This document shows, piece by piece, positions 9,044 to 17,050 of a stretch of DNA of 64,000 bases. Each line of letters begins with the position of its first letter. Position 1 is the stretch's first letter. The notes under the pieces are model-generated. The model searched no databases. It was not told the origin of the DNA and saw only the letters and a program-made list of their open reading frames with translations. The DNA is from Leuconostocaceae bacterium ESL0958. Its GTDB lineage: Bacteria > Bacillota > Bacilli > Lactobacillales > Lactobacillaceae. A program made the translations under genes and the position numbers. The DNA is taken from positions 186,001-250,000 of the forward strand of contig JAQTHT010000001.1 of NCBI GenBank assembly GCA_029433265.1. The letters run 5' to 3'.

Positions 9044-10378
9044 ATGCCAGAAAAATACTACTTTATTGGTATTAAGGGAACTGGAATGGGCCCCTTGGCG
9101 CAGATTCTACACGATCAAGGCAACCAAGTGCTGGGTTCTGATATTGCCAACTTTACCTATACCCAGCCACCACTGGAAGCGGCAGGCATCGAAATTCTTC
9201 CTTTTGACCCAAACAACATTGCGGCCAATCAGGATGCCACCTTTATTCGGGGCAATGCCTTCGAAGATGATCAAGTAGAAGTACGGGCCGCATTGGACGC
9301 CGGCGTCAAACTACTGACTTTCCCAGAAGCAGTGGCGCAACAGATTGAACGGGCGACAACGGTTGCGGTGGCCGGGGCCCATGGCAAGACGACGACGACG
9401 GGCTTGCTGGCCTACGTTTTTAAACAGCTGGAAAAGACGTCCTATTTGATTGGTGACGGTTCTGGAAAGGGTGTGCCCAATCCGGATTTCTTCGTTTTGG
9501 AGGCGGATGAATACCGCCGGCACTTTGCGGACTATCGACCGGATTATGCCATCTTGACCAACATTGATTTTGACCATCCGGACTACTATCAAGATATCGA
9601 TGACGTGAAGTCGGCCTTCCGCGACTTTGCTAAAAATGTGAAAAAGGCAGTGGTCGCCTATGGGGATGACGTTCACCTTCGTCAGTTGCAGCTGGATCAG
9701 CCCCTCTACTATTATGGCGAGGAGCCGGGCAGAGATGACTTCCTGATTGAAGGGATTGAAAAAAATGCGCAGGGATCGACCTTTGATTTGTCCTTCCGCG
9801 GTCAACCACTGGGCCGCTTTACGATTCCGCTGTTCGGGCAACACAACATTCACAACGCAGCTGCCGTAGTGGCGGTTGCCTACCTGGCTGGCTTGGATTT
9901 GGCAGCCGTCCGGCAGGAAATGCTGACTTATCCTGGCGTTAAGCGCCGTTTTTCTGAAAAATCAGTGGCCGGCACACCCTTTATTGATGATTATGCCCAC
10001 CATCCGCGTGAAATCCAGGCGACCATCGATGCCGTTCGACAAAAGTATCCTGATAAGGAAGTGGTGGCCGTTTTCCAGCCACATACCTTTAGTCGTGTGA
10101 TTGCCTATAAGGACGACTTTGCCGCTGCGCTGTCACAGGCTGATCAAGTTTACTTAACGCCTATTTTTGGTTCTGCCCGGGAACAATCGGGTACGGTTTC
10201 TGCTGCAGATATTGCCGCAGAGTTAACTAATTGCGCGGGTATCTTGTCCCTGGATGACGTTTCTCCCTTACTGGGCCATCCTAATGGAGTCTTCGTCTTT
10301 ATGGGAGCCGGGGATATTCAAAAGTACGAATTTGCCTTTGAACAACTACTTAGTCAAACCCAGCCGGGCTTAGTTTAA
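9044..10378 (+). CDS. murC: UDP-N-acetylmuramate--L-alanine ligase
   Basis: A 444-residue Mur ligase that adds L-alanine to UDP-MurNAc, the first peptide step of peptidoglycan synthesis in the cytoplasm. The N-terminal Rossmann segment (YFIGIKGTGMGPLAQIL, 5-21) is typical of MurC, the ATP loop AGAHGKTTTTG sits at about 109-119, LEADEYRRHF at about 149-158 supplies metal and substrate ligands, and DDYAHHPREI at about 315-324 is the C-terminal domain signature. It is a complete gene with GAGGG before ATG 9044. No clear terminator follows. Confidence 0.96.
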   Translation: MPEKYYFIGIKGTGMGPLAQILHDQGNQVLGSDIANFTYTQPPLEAAGIEILPFDPNNIAANQDATFIRGNAFEDDQVEVRAALDAGVKLLTFPEAVAQQIERATTVAVAGAHGKTTTTGLLAYVFKQLEKTSYLIGDGSGKGVPNPDFFVLEADEYRRHFADYRPDYAILTNIDFDHPDYYQDIDDVKSAFRDFAKNVKKAVVAYGDDVHLRQLQLDQPLYYYGEEPGRDDFLIEGIEKNAQGSTFDLSFRGQPLGRFTIPLFGQHNIHNAAAVVAVAYLAGLDLAAVRQEMLTYPGVKRRFSEKSVAGTPFIDDYAHHPREIQATIDAVRQKYPDKEVVAVFQPHTFSRVIAYKDDFAAALSQADQVYLTPIFGSAREQSGTVSAADIAAELTNCAGILSLDDVSPLLGHPNGVFVFMGAGDIQKYEFAFEQLLSQTQPGLV

Positions 10379-10441
10379 TCTTGTTTTAAACTCTTCCTGA
10401 GATACTAGCTTAATTAAACTTTCAGTAAAAAAGGAGAATAA

Positions 10442-11170
10442 ATGAATAATTTTGATATGAATACTCGTCGGGACGTCACTGGCGCCGACACGGGTATGAA
10501 ACTCTTCTTCCAAAAAGTCTATGGCTACATGGCCATTGCTTTGGCAGTGACGGCCGCCGCCGGCTTCGTTGTCCAGAACTTCTTCTTGACGGAAGTGGCC
10601 AACTTGTTGGCCCGCTCCTTCGTTGGCTTTGCCGTGATGTTTGCCATTGAGATGGGCTTGATTCTGATGATTCATAAGTCCTCGATTCAAAATCCTGCCA
10701 AGGCTTTTGGACTTCTGATGACTTTTGCGGTGGCACAGGGGCTCATCTTAGGGCTTTACCTGGCAATCTACACCACCGCTTCGGTAGCGGTTGCCTTTAT
10801 GTCAACCGCAGGCCTTTACGCAGGGATGGCTGCCTATGGCTTCTTTACGAAAAAGTCGTTGGCTTCACTGCAGCCCATTTTGTTTGGAGCTGTCATTGGC
10901 CTGATTATCGCGGCCATTGCGAACATCTTCATCGCTTCTTCTTCCTTCTCATTGTTGATCTCGGCCATTACGGTGTTGGTTTTTGCTATTTTCACCGCCT
11001 ATGACAACAACCGTTTGCGGGAACTTTACACGCAAATGGCTGGTCAGGGTTATGAAAATGGTAGCAATGAGCTAACAGGAATTGCGATTATGGGGGCCTT
11101 GAGCCTGTACCTCGACTTCTTGAATATCTTTTACTCACTTTTGCAAATCTTCGGCGATACGCGGGATTAA
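10442..11170 (+). CDS. Bax inhibitor-1/YccA family membrane protein
   Basis: A 242-residue protein with seven hydrophobic segments. The FxxVYGYMAIALAVTAAAG start of helix 1, the central GLYAGMAAYGFFTKKSL and the late FAIFTAYDNNRLRELY (about 182-197, carrying the conserved Asp) mark the BI-1/YetJ family, pH-sensitive calcium-leak or stress-linked membrane proteins in other bacteria. The physiological role here is unknown. AAGGAG precedes ATG 10442. Two hairpins follow, the second a terminator. Confidence 0.9.
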   Translation: MNNFDMNTRRDVTGADTGMKLFFQKVYGYMAIALAVTAAAGFVVQNFFLTEVANLLARSFVGFAVMFAIEMGLILMIHKSSIQNPAKAFGLLMTFAVAQGLILGLYLAIYTTASVAVAFMSTAGLYAGMAAYGFFTKKSLASLQPILFGAVIGLIIAAIANIFIASSSFSLLISAITVLVFAIFTAYDNNRLRELYTQMAGQGYENGSNELTGIAIMGALSLYLDFLNIFYSLLQIFGDTRD

Positions 11171-11190
11171 AAGTGAGAGAAGCTCACAAA

Positions 11191-11215
11191 TGCTCGCTAA
11201 GGCGGGCTTTTTTTG
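11191..11215 (+). terminator. Hairpin terminator after the BI-1 family gene
   Basis: GCTCGC (11192-11197) pairs with GCGGGC (11202-11207) followed by seven T. Another small hairpin (GTGAG/CTCAC, 11173-11187) lies just before. Confidence 0.75.
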
Positions 11216-11224
11216 TGCTAAACT
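11216..11224 (+). promoter_or_regulatory. Extended -10 promoter of polA-glnR-glnA
   Basis: TG-C-TAAACT immediately follows the T run of the preceding terminator, 26 bases before the polA start, with no obvious -35 box. Confidence 0.55.
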
Positions 11225-11250
11225 GCAACTAACTTAAAAAAGGAAATCCT

Positions 11251-13932
11251 ATGAGCAAGAAATTACTATTAATTGATGGCAATTCATTGGCCTTTCGGGC
11301 CTTTTATGCGATGTATCAGCAACTGGACCGGATGGTGACGCCGGAAGGTTTGCACACGAATGCACTCGTAGCCTTTAATAATTTTCTAGAATCAATTGTC
11401 TTACCCATGCAGCCTGATTTGGCTCTCGTGGCCTGGGATGCCAAGTCTGGTAAGGAAACTTTCCGGGGGGATTTGTATGCCGACTATAAAAGTGGCCGGG
11501 ATAAGACGCCAGCGGAATTTAAAGAACAGTTTCCTTACTTGCGCGAAATGGTGACTGCCCATGGTTTGCATAACTATGAGCAGATTGGCCTGGAGGCGGA
11601 TGACATTATCGGCATTCTCTCCCGCCAGGGGGAGGCCGCTGGCTATGAGGTCGTGGTCATTACTGGTGATCAGGATTTGATTCAGCTGACCACAGATGCG
11701 GTCACGGTTAAAATCACGAAGAAGGGGGTTACGCAAATTGAGCGCTATACCCCGGCCTTCATCATGGAAAAGTTTGGCTTAACGCCTGATCAAATTATTG
11801 ATAAGAAAGCACTGACGGGGGATACCTCCGATAATTATCCAGGGGTCACGAAGGTTGGTGAAAAAACCGCTTTGAAACTGCTGGCCCAGTACCATGATTT
11901 GGACCAGCTCTATGCCAACATCGATGAGATGAAGCCCTCCAAACTCAAAGAGCATCTGTTAGCAGATAAAGACGTTGCTTACCGGGCCCGGCAGTTGGCG
12001 ACGATTATGACAACCGGGAAGCTGGACATTCAGCTGGCTGATTTAAGCTATCAGGGTCCGAAGACAGCTGCCTTGATTGATCTCTTTGAACGCTTGCACT
12101 TTAAGCAGGCCTTGAGTAAGGTCCGCGCCCATCAACTAATTGATCAGGATGATCAACCTGTTGACCAAGTGTCAGTGCCAGGGCCAACGATTGCAGCACT
12201 GACGGAAGCGGCTTTGACGGAGCTGGCCCAGCAAGACCATCTGTCCTTCCATATCGATACCAATTCTGAAAATTACCACACGGCAGAGATGATTGCCTTT
12301 GCAATTGGGAATCAGGACTGTGGTTACTACGGGAGTCGGGACTTTTCTTGGTTCCAAGATGAGCGCTTACAAAAAATCATCACAGACAAGCAACTGGCTT
12401 TGCGCCTGTTCAATAGCAAAGCCCACTGGGTCTTGCTCCATCGCTTGGGCTTGACCTTGGCGGGCGTCGACTTTGATTTCCTGCTCGTGGCTTATTTGTT
12501 GGACACGGTGGGCAATGATAATACTGTCGCCACCTTGGCTGCTCGTTTTGATCATCCATTGCAAAGCGATGATGACTTCTATGGAAAGGGTGCTAAGTAT
12601 GCCGTTCCAGAGGATGAAACGGCTGTGCGCAATCATGTTGGTCAGAAGGTCGCGGTCATTGAACAGGTACGGGATCAAGCCTTTGCCGATTTGGCTGATC
12701 ATCAGCAGACGGATCTCTATCACAAAATTGAGCTGCCGCTTTCCTTTGTCTTAGCCAAAATGGAAGCACGCGGCTTTGCCATCAATCAAGACCGTTTGTT
12801 TGCCATGGGCCAGGAAATGGACCAGCAGATTGTGGCCTTACAGGAAAAAATATACGAGCAGGCGGGCGAGGAGTTCAATATCAATTCCACCAAGCAGTTA
12901 GGTGTCCTCCTGTTTGAAAAAATGGGCTTGCCAGTCATCAAGAAGACCAAGACCGGTTATTCGACTGCCGTTGATGTCCTGGAACAGCTAGCCCCACAGG
13001 CGCCCATTGTGCAGTACATTTTGGACTACCGGCAGTTAGCCAAACTCAAGTCGACCTATGTGGATGGCCTCTTAGGGGTGATTAATCCGGCTGATGGCAA
13101 GGTCCATACCCGTTTCTTGCAAACATTGACGCAGACTGGTCGTCTGTCTTCGGTCGACCCAAATTTGCAAAATATTCCGATGCGAACAGAAGCTGGTCGG
13201 AAAATTCGCCATGCCTTTGTGCCCAGTGAACCAGGCTGGCAAATCTTTGGTTCTGACTATTCCCAGATTGAACTGCGGGTCCTAGCCGCAATGACGGGCG
13301 ATGAGAACATGAAGAAGGCCTTCTTAAATGATGATGATATTCACGCCGAAACAGCGCGGGCTGTCTTCGGCTTAGGACCAGATGCTCAGGTCGATGCCAA
13401 TCAGCGGCGGACCGCTAAGGCAGTGAACTTCGGGATTGTTTACGGCATTTCCGACTTTGGTTTGGCTAAAAACTTGGGGATTTCTCGTAAAGAGGCGAAG
13501 TCCTTTATCGAAACTTATTTCCAGGAATTTCCAAAAATTGAAGGGTGGATGACGGCCGTCAAAGAAAAGGCCCATCAGGATGGCTTTGTGGAGACCCTGG
13601 AACACCGGCGGCGCTATCTCCCAGATATCAATGCGAAGAATTTTAACCAGCGCTCCTTCGCGGAACGCACGGCGATGAATTCGCCTATTCAAGGGTCGGC
13701 CGCGGATATTATCAAGATTGCGATGATTAAGGTGGATCAGGCATTGACCGAAGCTGGTTTGCAGACCAGGATGCTGGTTCAGGTGCACGATGAATTGGTC
13801 TTTGAGAGCCCGGCCAGTGAACTTGAAACGGTTTCGTATTTGGTAACCAAGGTCATGGATTCTGCCGTGTCGTTAGCCGTACCACTTAAGGTCGAAGGAC
13901 ATGCCGGACCAACCTGGTACGAAGCCAAATAA
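11251..13932 (+). CDS. polA: DNA polymerase I
   Basis: An 893-residue family A polymerase for Okazaki-fragment maturation and repair. The N-terminal 5'-3' exonuclease (1-290) starts LLLIDGNSLAFRAFYAMY and includes GLEADDIIG and TGDQDLIQL. The central domain (about 310-480) aligns with the 3'-5' exonuclease fold but its first motif is HIDTNSE rather than DxE, so proofreading is probably absent, as in other Bacilli. The polymerase domain carries motif A SDYSQIELR (Asp669), motif B RRTAKAVNFGIVYG and motif C VHDE (846-848). It has a good ribosome site before ATG 11251. glnR follows 25 bases downstream with no terminator, an unusual pairing. Confidence 0.97.
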   Translation: MSKKLLLIDGNSLAFRAFYAMYQQLDRMVTPEGLHTNALVAFNNFLESIVLPMQPDLALVAWDAKSGKETFRGDLYADYKSGRDKTPAEFKEQFPYLREMVTAHGLHNYEQIGLEADDIIGILSRQGEAAGYEVVVITGDQDLIQLTTDAVTVKITKKGVTQIERYTPAFIMEKFGLTPDQIIDKKALTGDTSDNYPGVTKVGEKTALKLLAQYHDLDQLYANIDEMKPSKLKEHLLADKDVAYRARQLATIMTTGKLDIQLADLSYQGPKTAALIDLFERLHFKQALSKVRAHQLIDQDDQPVDQVSVPGPTIAALTEAALTELAQQDHLSFHIDTNSENYHTAEMIAFAIGNQDCGYYGSRDFSWFQDERLQKIITDKQLALRLFNSKAHWVLLHRLGLTLAGVDFDFLLVAYLLDTVGNDNTVATLAARFDHPLQSDDDFYGKGAKYAVPEDETAVRNHVGQKVAVIEQVRDQAFADLADHQQTDLYHKIELPLSFVLAKMEARGFAINQDRLFAMGQEMDQQIVALQEKIYEQAGEEFNINSTKQLGVLLFEKMGLPVIKKTKTGYSTAVDVLEQLAPQAPIVQYILDYRQLAKLKSTYVDGLLGVINPADGKVHTRFLQTLTQTGRLSSVDPNLQNIPMRTEAGRKIRHAFVPSEPGWQIFGSDYSQIELRVLAAMTGDENMKKAFLNDDDIHAETARAVFGLGPDAQVDANQRRTAKAVNFGIVYGISDFGLAKNLGISRKEAKSFIETYFQEFPKIEGWMTAVKEKAHQDGFVETLEHRRRYLPDINAKNFNQRSFAERTAMNSPIQGSAADIIKIAMIKVDQALTEAGLQTRMLVQVHDELVFESPASELETVSYLVTKVMDSAVSLAVPLKVEGHAGPTWYEAK

Positions 13933-13957
13933 TTGTTGATTAGAAGGGGAGGAAGCG

Positions 13958-14296
13958 ATGGCCAGTTCAGAGTTGCAGCGCAATCGGGCTGTACTGCCCA
14001 TGTCCTCCGTTCGGGAATTAACGTTACTGTCTGATCGGCAGATTCGTTATTATGAAGAACACGGACTTGTCAAACCCAAGCGGGGAAAGGGCGGACAACG
14101 CCGCTTTTCTTTAAATGATGTGGACCGCTTGTTAGAAATTAAGGATCACCTGGACGCAGGCGATTCGACGGCTGATATTCGGGAACTATTGCTAAAACAG
14201 CAACGACGCCAGCAGCGAGCAGAAGGGGCTTCGGAATCCTCCTTACGCCGTTCGTTGCAGGATGAGTTTGCCCAAATTGCCCGTTTTAACAAGTGA
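13958..14296 (+). CDS. glnR: Nitrogen regulator GlnR (MerR family)
   Basis: A 112-residue winged-helix repressor of the GlnR/TnrA type. The N-terminal half aligns with Bacillus GlnR (LTLLSDRQIRYYEEHGLVKPKR, about 23-44, and RRFSLNDVDRLLEIKDHL). In well-studied relatives it binds operators of form TGTNA-N7-TNACA and is activated by feedback-inhibited glutamine synthetase through its C-terminal tail. The tail here is short but ends IARFNK, resembling the LSRFIK/SRFF ending of relatives, so glutamine-synthetase sensing may be kept. It lies between polA and glnA. I see no GlnR operator upstream of glnR or glnA, so the usual autoregulation is not evident locally. Confidence 0.9.
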   Translation: MASSELQRNRAVLPMSSVRELTLLSDRQIRYYEEHGLVKPKRGKGGQRRFSLNDVDRLLEIKDHLDAGDSTADIRELLLKQQRRQQRAEGASESSLRRSLQDEFAQIARFNK

Positions 14297-14356
14297 GCAC
14301 TTGGCAAGGACAGCCATAAACACCATGGAAAACCACAGCAGAAGAGGAGCAAATCA

Positions 14357-15715
14357 ATGAGTAAAACAAGTGATCAGAAGACAGCCATTCGACAAAAGGT
14401 CAAAGAAGAACAGGTCGAATTTATCCGTGTCACCTTCACAGATGTGTTGGGGACGATTAAAAATGTGGAAGTGCCAGTATCGCAGTTGGACAAGGTCTTG
14501 AATAATGACTTAATGTTTGACGGTTCTTCTATTGAAGGCTTTGTTCGGATTAATGAATCGGACATGTACCTCTATCCTGATTTGTCTACTTTTTTGATTT
14601 TCCCTTGGGCAACGGATGAACATGGAGGCAAGGTAGCGCGCTTGATTGCGGATGTTTACACTGCTGACCGGCAGCCCTTCGCCGGGGATCCCCGCATTGC
14701 CTTGAAAAAAGCGGTGGCAGCGGCCGAACGGGATGGCTTTACGGCCTTCAACGTGGGGACCGAACCGGAATTTTTCCTCTTTAAAACCGATGATCAGGGC
14801 AAGCCCACAATGGAATTGAACGATTCTGGCTCCTATTTTGACCTGGCGCCATTGGATCGGGGCGAGCATGTCCGCCGCGAAATTGTGCTGACTCTTGAAA
14901 AGATGGGCTTTCGCGTAGAAGCAGCCCATCACGAAGTGGCGGCTGGCCAGCACGAAGTGGACTATGAATATACGGATGCAGTTGATGCAGCGGACAAAAT
15001 TCAGACCTTCAAGCTGGTGGTTAAGACGATTGCCCGACAGAACGGTTACTATGCCACCTTTATGCCCAAGCCAGTTGCCGGGGTTAACGGCTCTGGTATG
15101 CACACCAACATGTCGCTTTTTAAGGGCGATCAAAATGTGTTCAATGGCTCTGGCGACCGGCACGACGAACGATTGGGTCTGTCGGACACGGCCATGCATT
15201 TTCTGGGCGGACTCTTGGAACACGCCCCAGCCATCACGGCCATTGCTAATCCAACGGTCAATTCCTACAAGCGCTTGACTCCGGGTTTCGAAGCCCCCGT
15301 CTATGTCGCTTGGTCCGCTTCGAACCGCTCCCCCATGGTGCGAGTACCAGCTTCACGTGGCCAGGCCACTCGCTTGGAACTGCGAACTGTTGATCCAACG
15401 ACCAACCCCTATACGGTTTTGGCAGCCATTCTGGCGGCCGGACTGGACGGTATTGAACAAAAGCTGGAACCGGCAGCTGCTGTTGATAAGAACATCTACT
15501 TGATGGATGCTACGGAACGGAAGCGGGCAGGCATCCGCGATTTGCCGGATACCCTCTTGGCTGCGCTGACTGAACTGGAGCAGGACGATTTGCTCATCGA
15601 TGCTATTGGGGTGCACATCATTGATAAGTTCATTGAAGCCAAGAAGATTGAATATACGGCTTACCGGCAGTTTGTTTCCCAGTGGGAGTTAGACCACTAT
15701 TTCTTGGACTACTGA
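14357..15715 (+). CDS. glnA: Glutamine synthetase, type I (alpha subgroup)
   Basis: A 452-residue dodecameric enzyme making glutamine from glutamate, ammonia and ATP. The family motifs are in place: [22 protein letters not shown] (about 55-76), the metal ligands EPEFFLF and [11 protein letters not shown], the ATP-binding [12 protein letters not shown], and the C-terminal [15 protein letters not shown]. It lacks the adenylylation loop of the beta subgroup, consistent with GlnR-type control. The Arg in GFVRINESD, which in Bacillus contributes to feedback inhibition, is kept. It is 60 bases after glnR and closed by a strong terminator. Confidence 0.97.
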   Translation: MSKTSDQKTAIRQKVKEEQVEFIRVTFTDVLGTIKNVEVPVSQLDKVLNNDLMFDGSSIEGFVRINESDMYLYPDLSTFLIFPWATDEHGGKVARLIADVYTADRQPFAGDPRIALKKAVAAAERDGFTAFNVGTEPEFFLFKTDDQGKPTMELNDSGSYFDLAPLDRGEHVRREIVLTLEKMGFRVEAAHHEVAAGQHEVDYEYTDAVDAADKIQTFKLVVKTIARQNGYYATFMPKPVAGVNGSGMHTNMSLFKGDQNVFNGSGDRHDERLGLSDTAMHFLGGLLEHAPAITAIANPTVNSYKRLTPGFEAPVYVAWSASNRSPMVRVPASRGQATRLELRTVDPTTNPYTVLAAILAAGLDGIEQKLEPAAAVDKNIYLMDATERKRAGIRDLPDTLLAALTELEQDDLLIDAIGVHIIDKFIEAKKIEYTAYRQFVSQWELDHYFLDY

Positions 15716-15733
15716 TAACTGACAAAAGAAGTG

Positions 15734-15767
15734 AAGTAAGGCTTTCCTAGAAAGCCTTACTTTTTAT
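15734..15767 (+). terminator. Terminator after glnA
   Basis: A 12-bp perfect stem (15734-15745 with 15751-15762), CCTAG loop and T run. Confidence 0.9.
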
Positions 15768-15847
15768 TTTGCAGTTGGCTGCTTGGCCTTGCACCATGCA
15801 GTCCGGTATAATGGAGAGCGAACACTTGTTCTAGTACTGGGGGCGTT

Positions 15848-17050
15848 ATGTTGAAATTTATTCATGCGGGCGATGTGCACTTGGGCACGCCCTTCGCTGG
15901 TTTGTTAACCAAGTTACGGCCAGATTTTCAAACTGCCGTGCAGCGGGCAACAAACGAAGCGCTGCAAACTCTTGTGGCGAGGGCCATTGCCGAGGAGGTT
16001 GACTGCGTCCTCTTTCCGGGCGATCTTTATAACAGCGGAGAAAATTCGGCCCTGATTCAGGCCGAACTGCAAGTTGCTTTTAGTAAACTGGCGGCAGCTG
16101 GTATTGTGGTCGCCGTTTCCTTTGGCAATCATGATTTTCAGGCAGGGCAACGGGCCCATTTGGATTGGCCTGAGCAGGTGCTGGTCTTTGACCAAGCGGT
16201 TGAACAGAAAGCCTTTCAGACAAGGCGGGGGCAGCGGGTCGTTCTGACTGGATTTTCTTATGGTAGTCAGGCGGAAAAAAGCAGCCCGTTGGCAAATTTT
16301 CCGGTACGGGATACAACCGCTGATTACCAAATCGGCCTTTATCACGGTGCACTGGGCCAGCCCGGTGATCGCTATGCGCCCTTTACGGTGGCCGATTTAC
16401 TGAGTAAAAATTATGATTATTGGGCATTGGGCCACATTCATCAACGAACCGTCCTCCATCAGCAACCACCGATCTTATATTCTGGCAATTTGCAGGGGCT
16501 GAATCGAACGGAAACGGGGCCGAAGGGTTTTTATTTGGTATCTGATGAAGGGCAGCAGGGCCTGCTGCCAACTTTTGTACCGGCTAGTCCCGTTCGTTTT
16601 GAGCAATTAATCCTGCAGCAACCAACCAGTATGGCTGCTATTCAACAGCAAGTGGCGGCGGAGCACTATGGCCAAAAAACACTGTTATCGTTAACACTAA
16701 TGGGCCCTCTTGGACCCGCTGTACAAGCGGCGGTCGATGGCGATTACTTATTAGCGGCGTTGCAAGACGGCACGCCAGCTGACAGCGCTTATTGGCCCAT
16801 TCAGGTGACGGTTAAGGAACAAGGGTCAACTAGGGCATCCACTTTACCAAACTTAGAGCAGGTGGGTGATTTGACGGCGGCCATTCAATCGGCGACCAAC
16901 TATGACGTACTAGCGGGCTATCTTGGCGATCAAGTGCCAGCTTTTTTGCGGTCTTATTTACAAAGTCCAGCTGGGCAGACTGCTTTGCAGAAAAAAATAT
17001 TGGCAATGATCACCAAGGGAGAGCAGCAAAATGAAGATAAAAGCCATTGA
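15848..17050 (+). CDS. yhaO: DNA repair exonuclease family protein YhaO (SbcD/Mre11-like)
   Basis: A 400-residue calcineurin-type phosphoesterase. Metal ligands are clear: Asp9 and His11 in AGDVHLG, Asp59 in GDLYNS, GNHD at 93-96, a His in LYHG (166) and GHIH at 195-198. The C-terminal domain (about 260-400) resembles the capping region of SbcD/Mre11 proteins. It overlaps yhaN by 20 bases and the two should form an Mre11-Rad50-like nuclease-ATPase pair. A TATAAT box with good spacing lies at about 15809 and GGGGG before the ATG. Function in DNA end processing is inferred from the family. Confidence 0.9.
   Translation: MLKFIHAGDVHLGTPFAGLLTKLRPDFQTAVQRATNEALQTLVARAIAEEVDCVLFPGDLYNSGENSALIQAELQVAFSKLAAAGIVVAVSFGNHDFQAGQRAHLDWPEQVLVFDQAVEQKAFQTRRGQRVVLTGFSYGSQAEKSSPLANFPVRDTTADYQIGLYHGALGQPGDRYAPFTVADLLSKNYDYWALGHIHQRTVLHQQPPILYSGNLQGLNRTETGPKGFYLVSDEGQQGLLPTFVPASPVRFEQLILQQPTSMAAIQQQVAAEHYGQKTLLSLTLMGPLGPAVQAAVDGDYLLAALQDGTPADSAYWPIQVTVKEQGSTRASTLPNLEQVGDLTAAIQSATNYDVLAGYLGDQVPAFLRSYLQSPAGQTALQKKILAMITKGEQQNEDKSH

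Noticed and set aside
9311-9853. 180-codon open frame antisense to murC
   Set aside because: Shadow frame opposite a highly conserved coding region; no start signals.
13958-14296. GlnR appearing to be truncated at the C-terminus
   Set aside because: The last residues IARFNK resemble the LSRFIK ending of staphylococcal GlnR, so the glutamine-synthetase-sensing tail may simply be on a shorter linker.
14510-15223. 237-codon open frame antisense to glnA
   Set aside because: It is a shadow of a strongly conserved gene with no ribosome site and no recognisable protein features.
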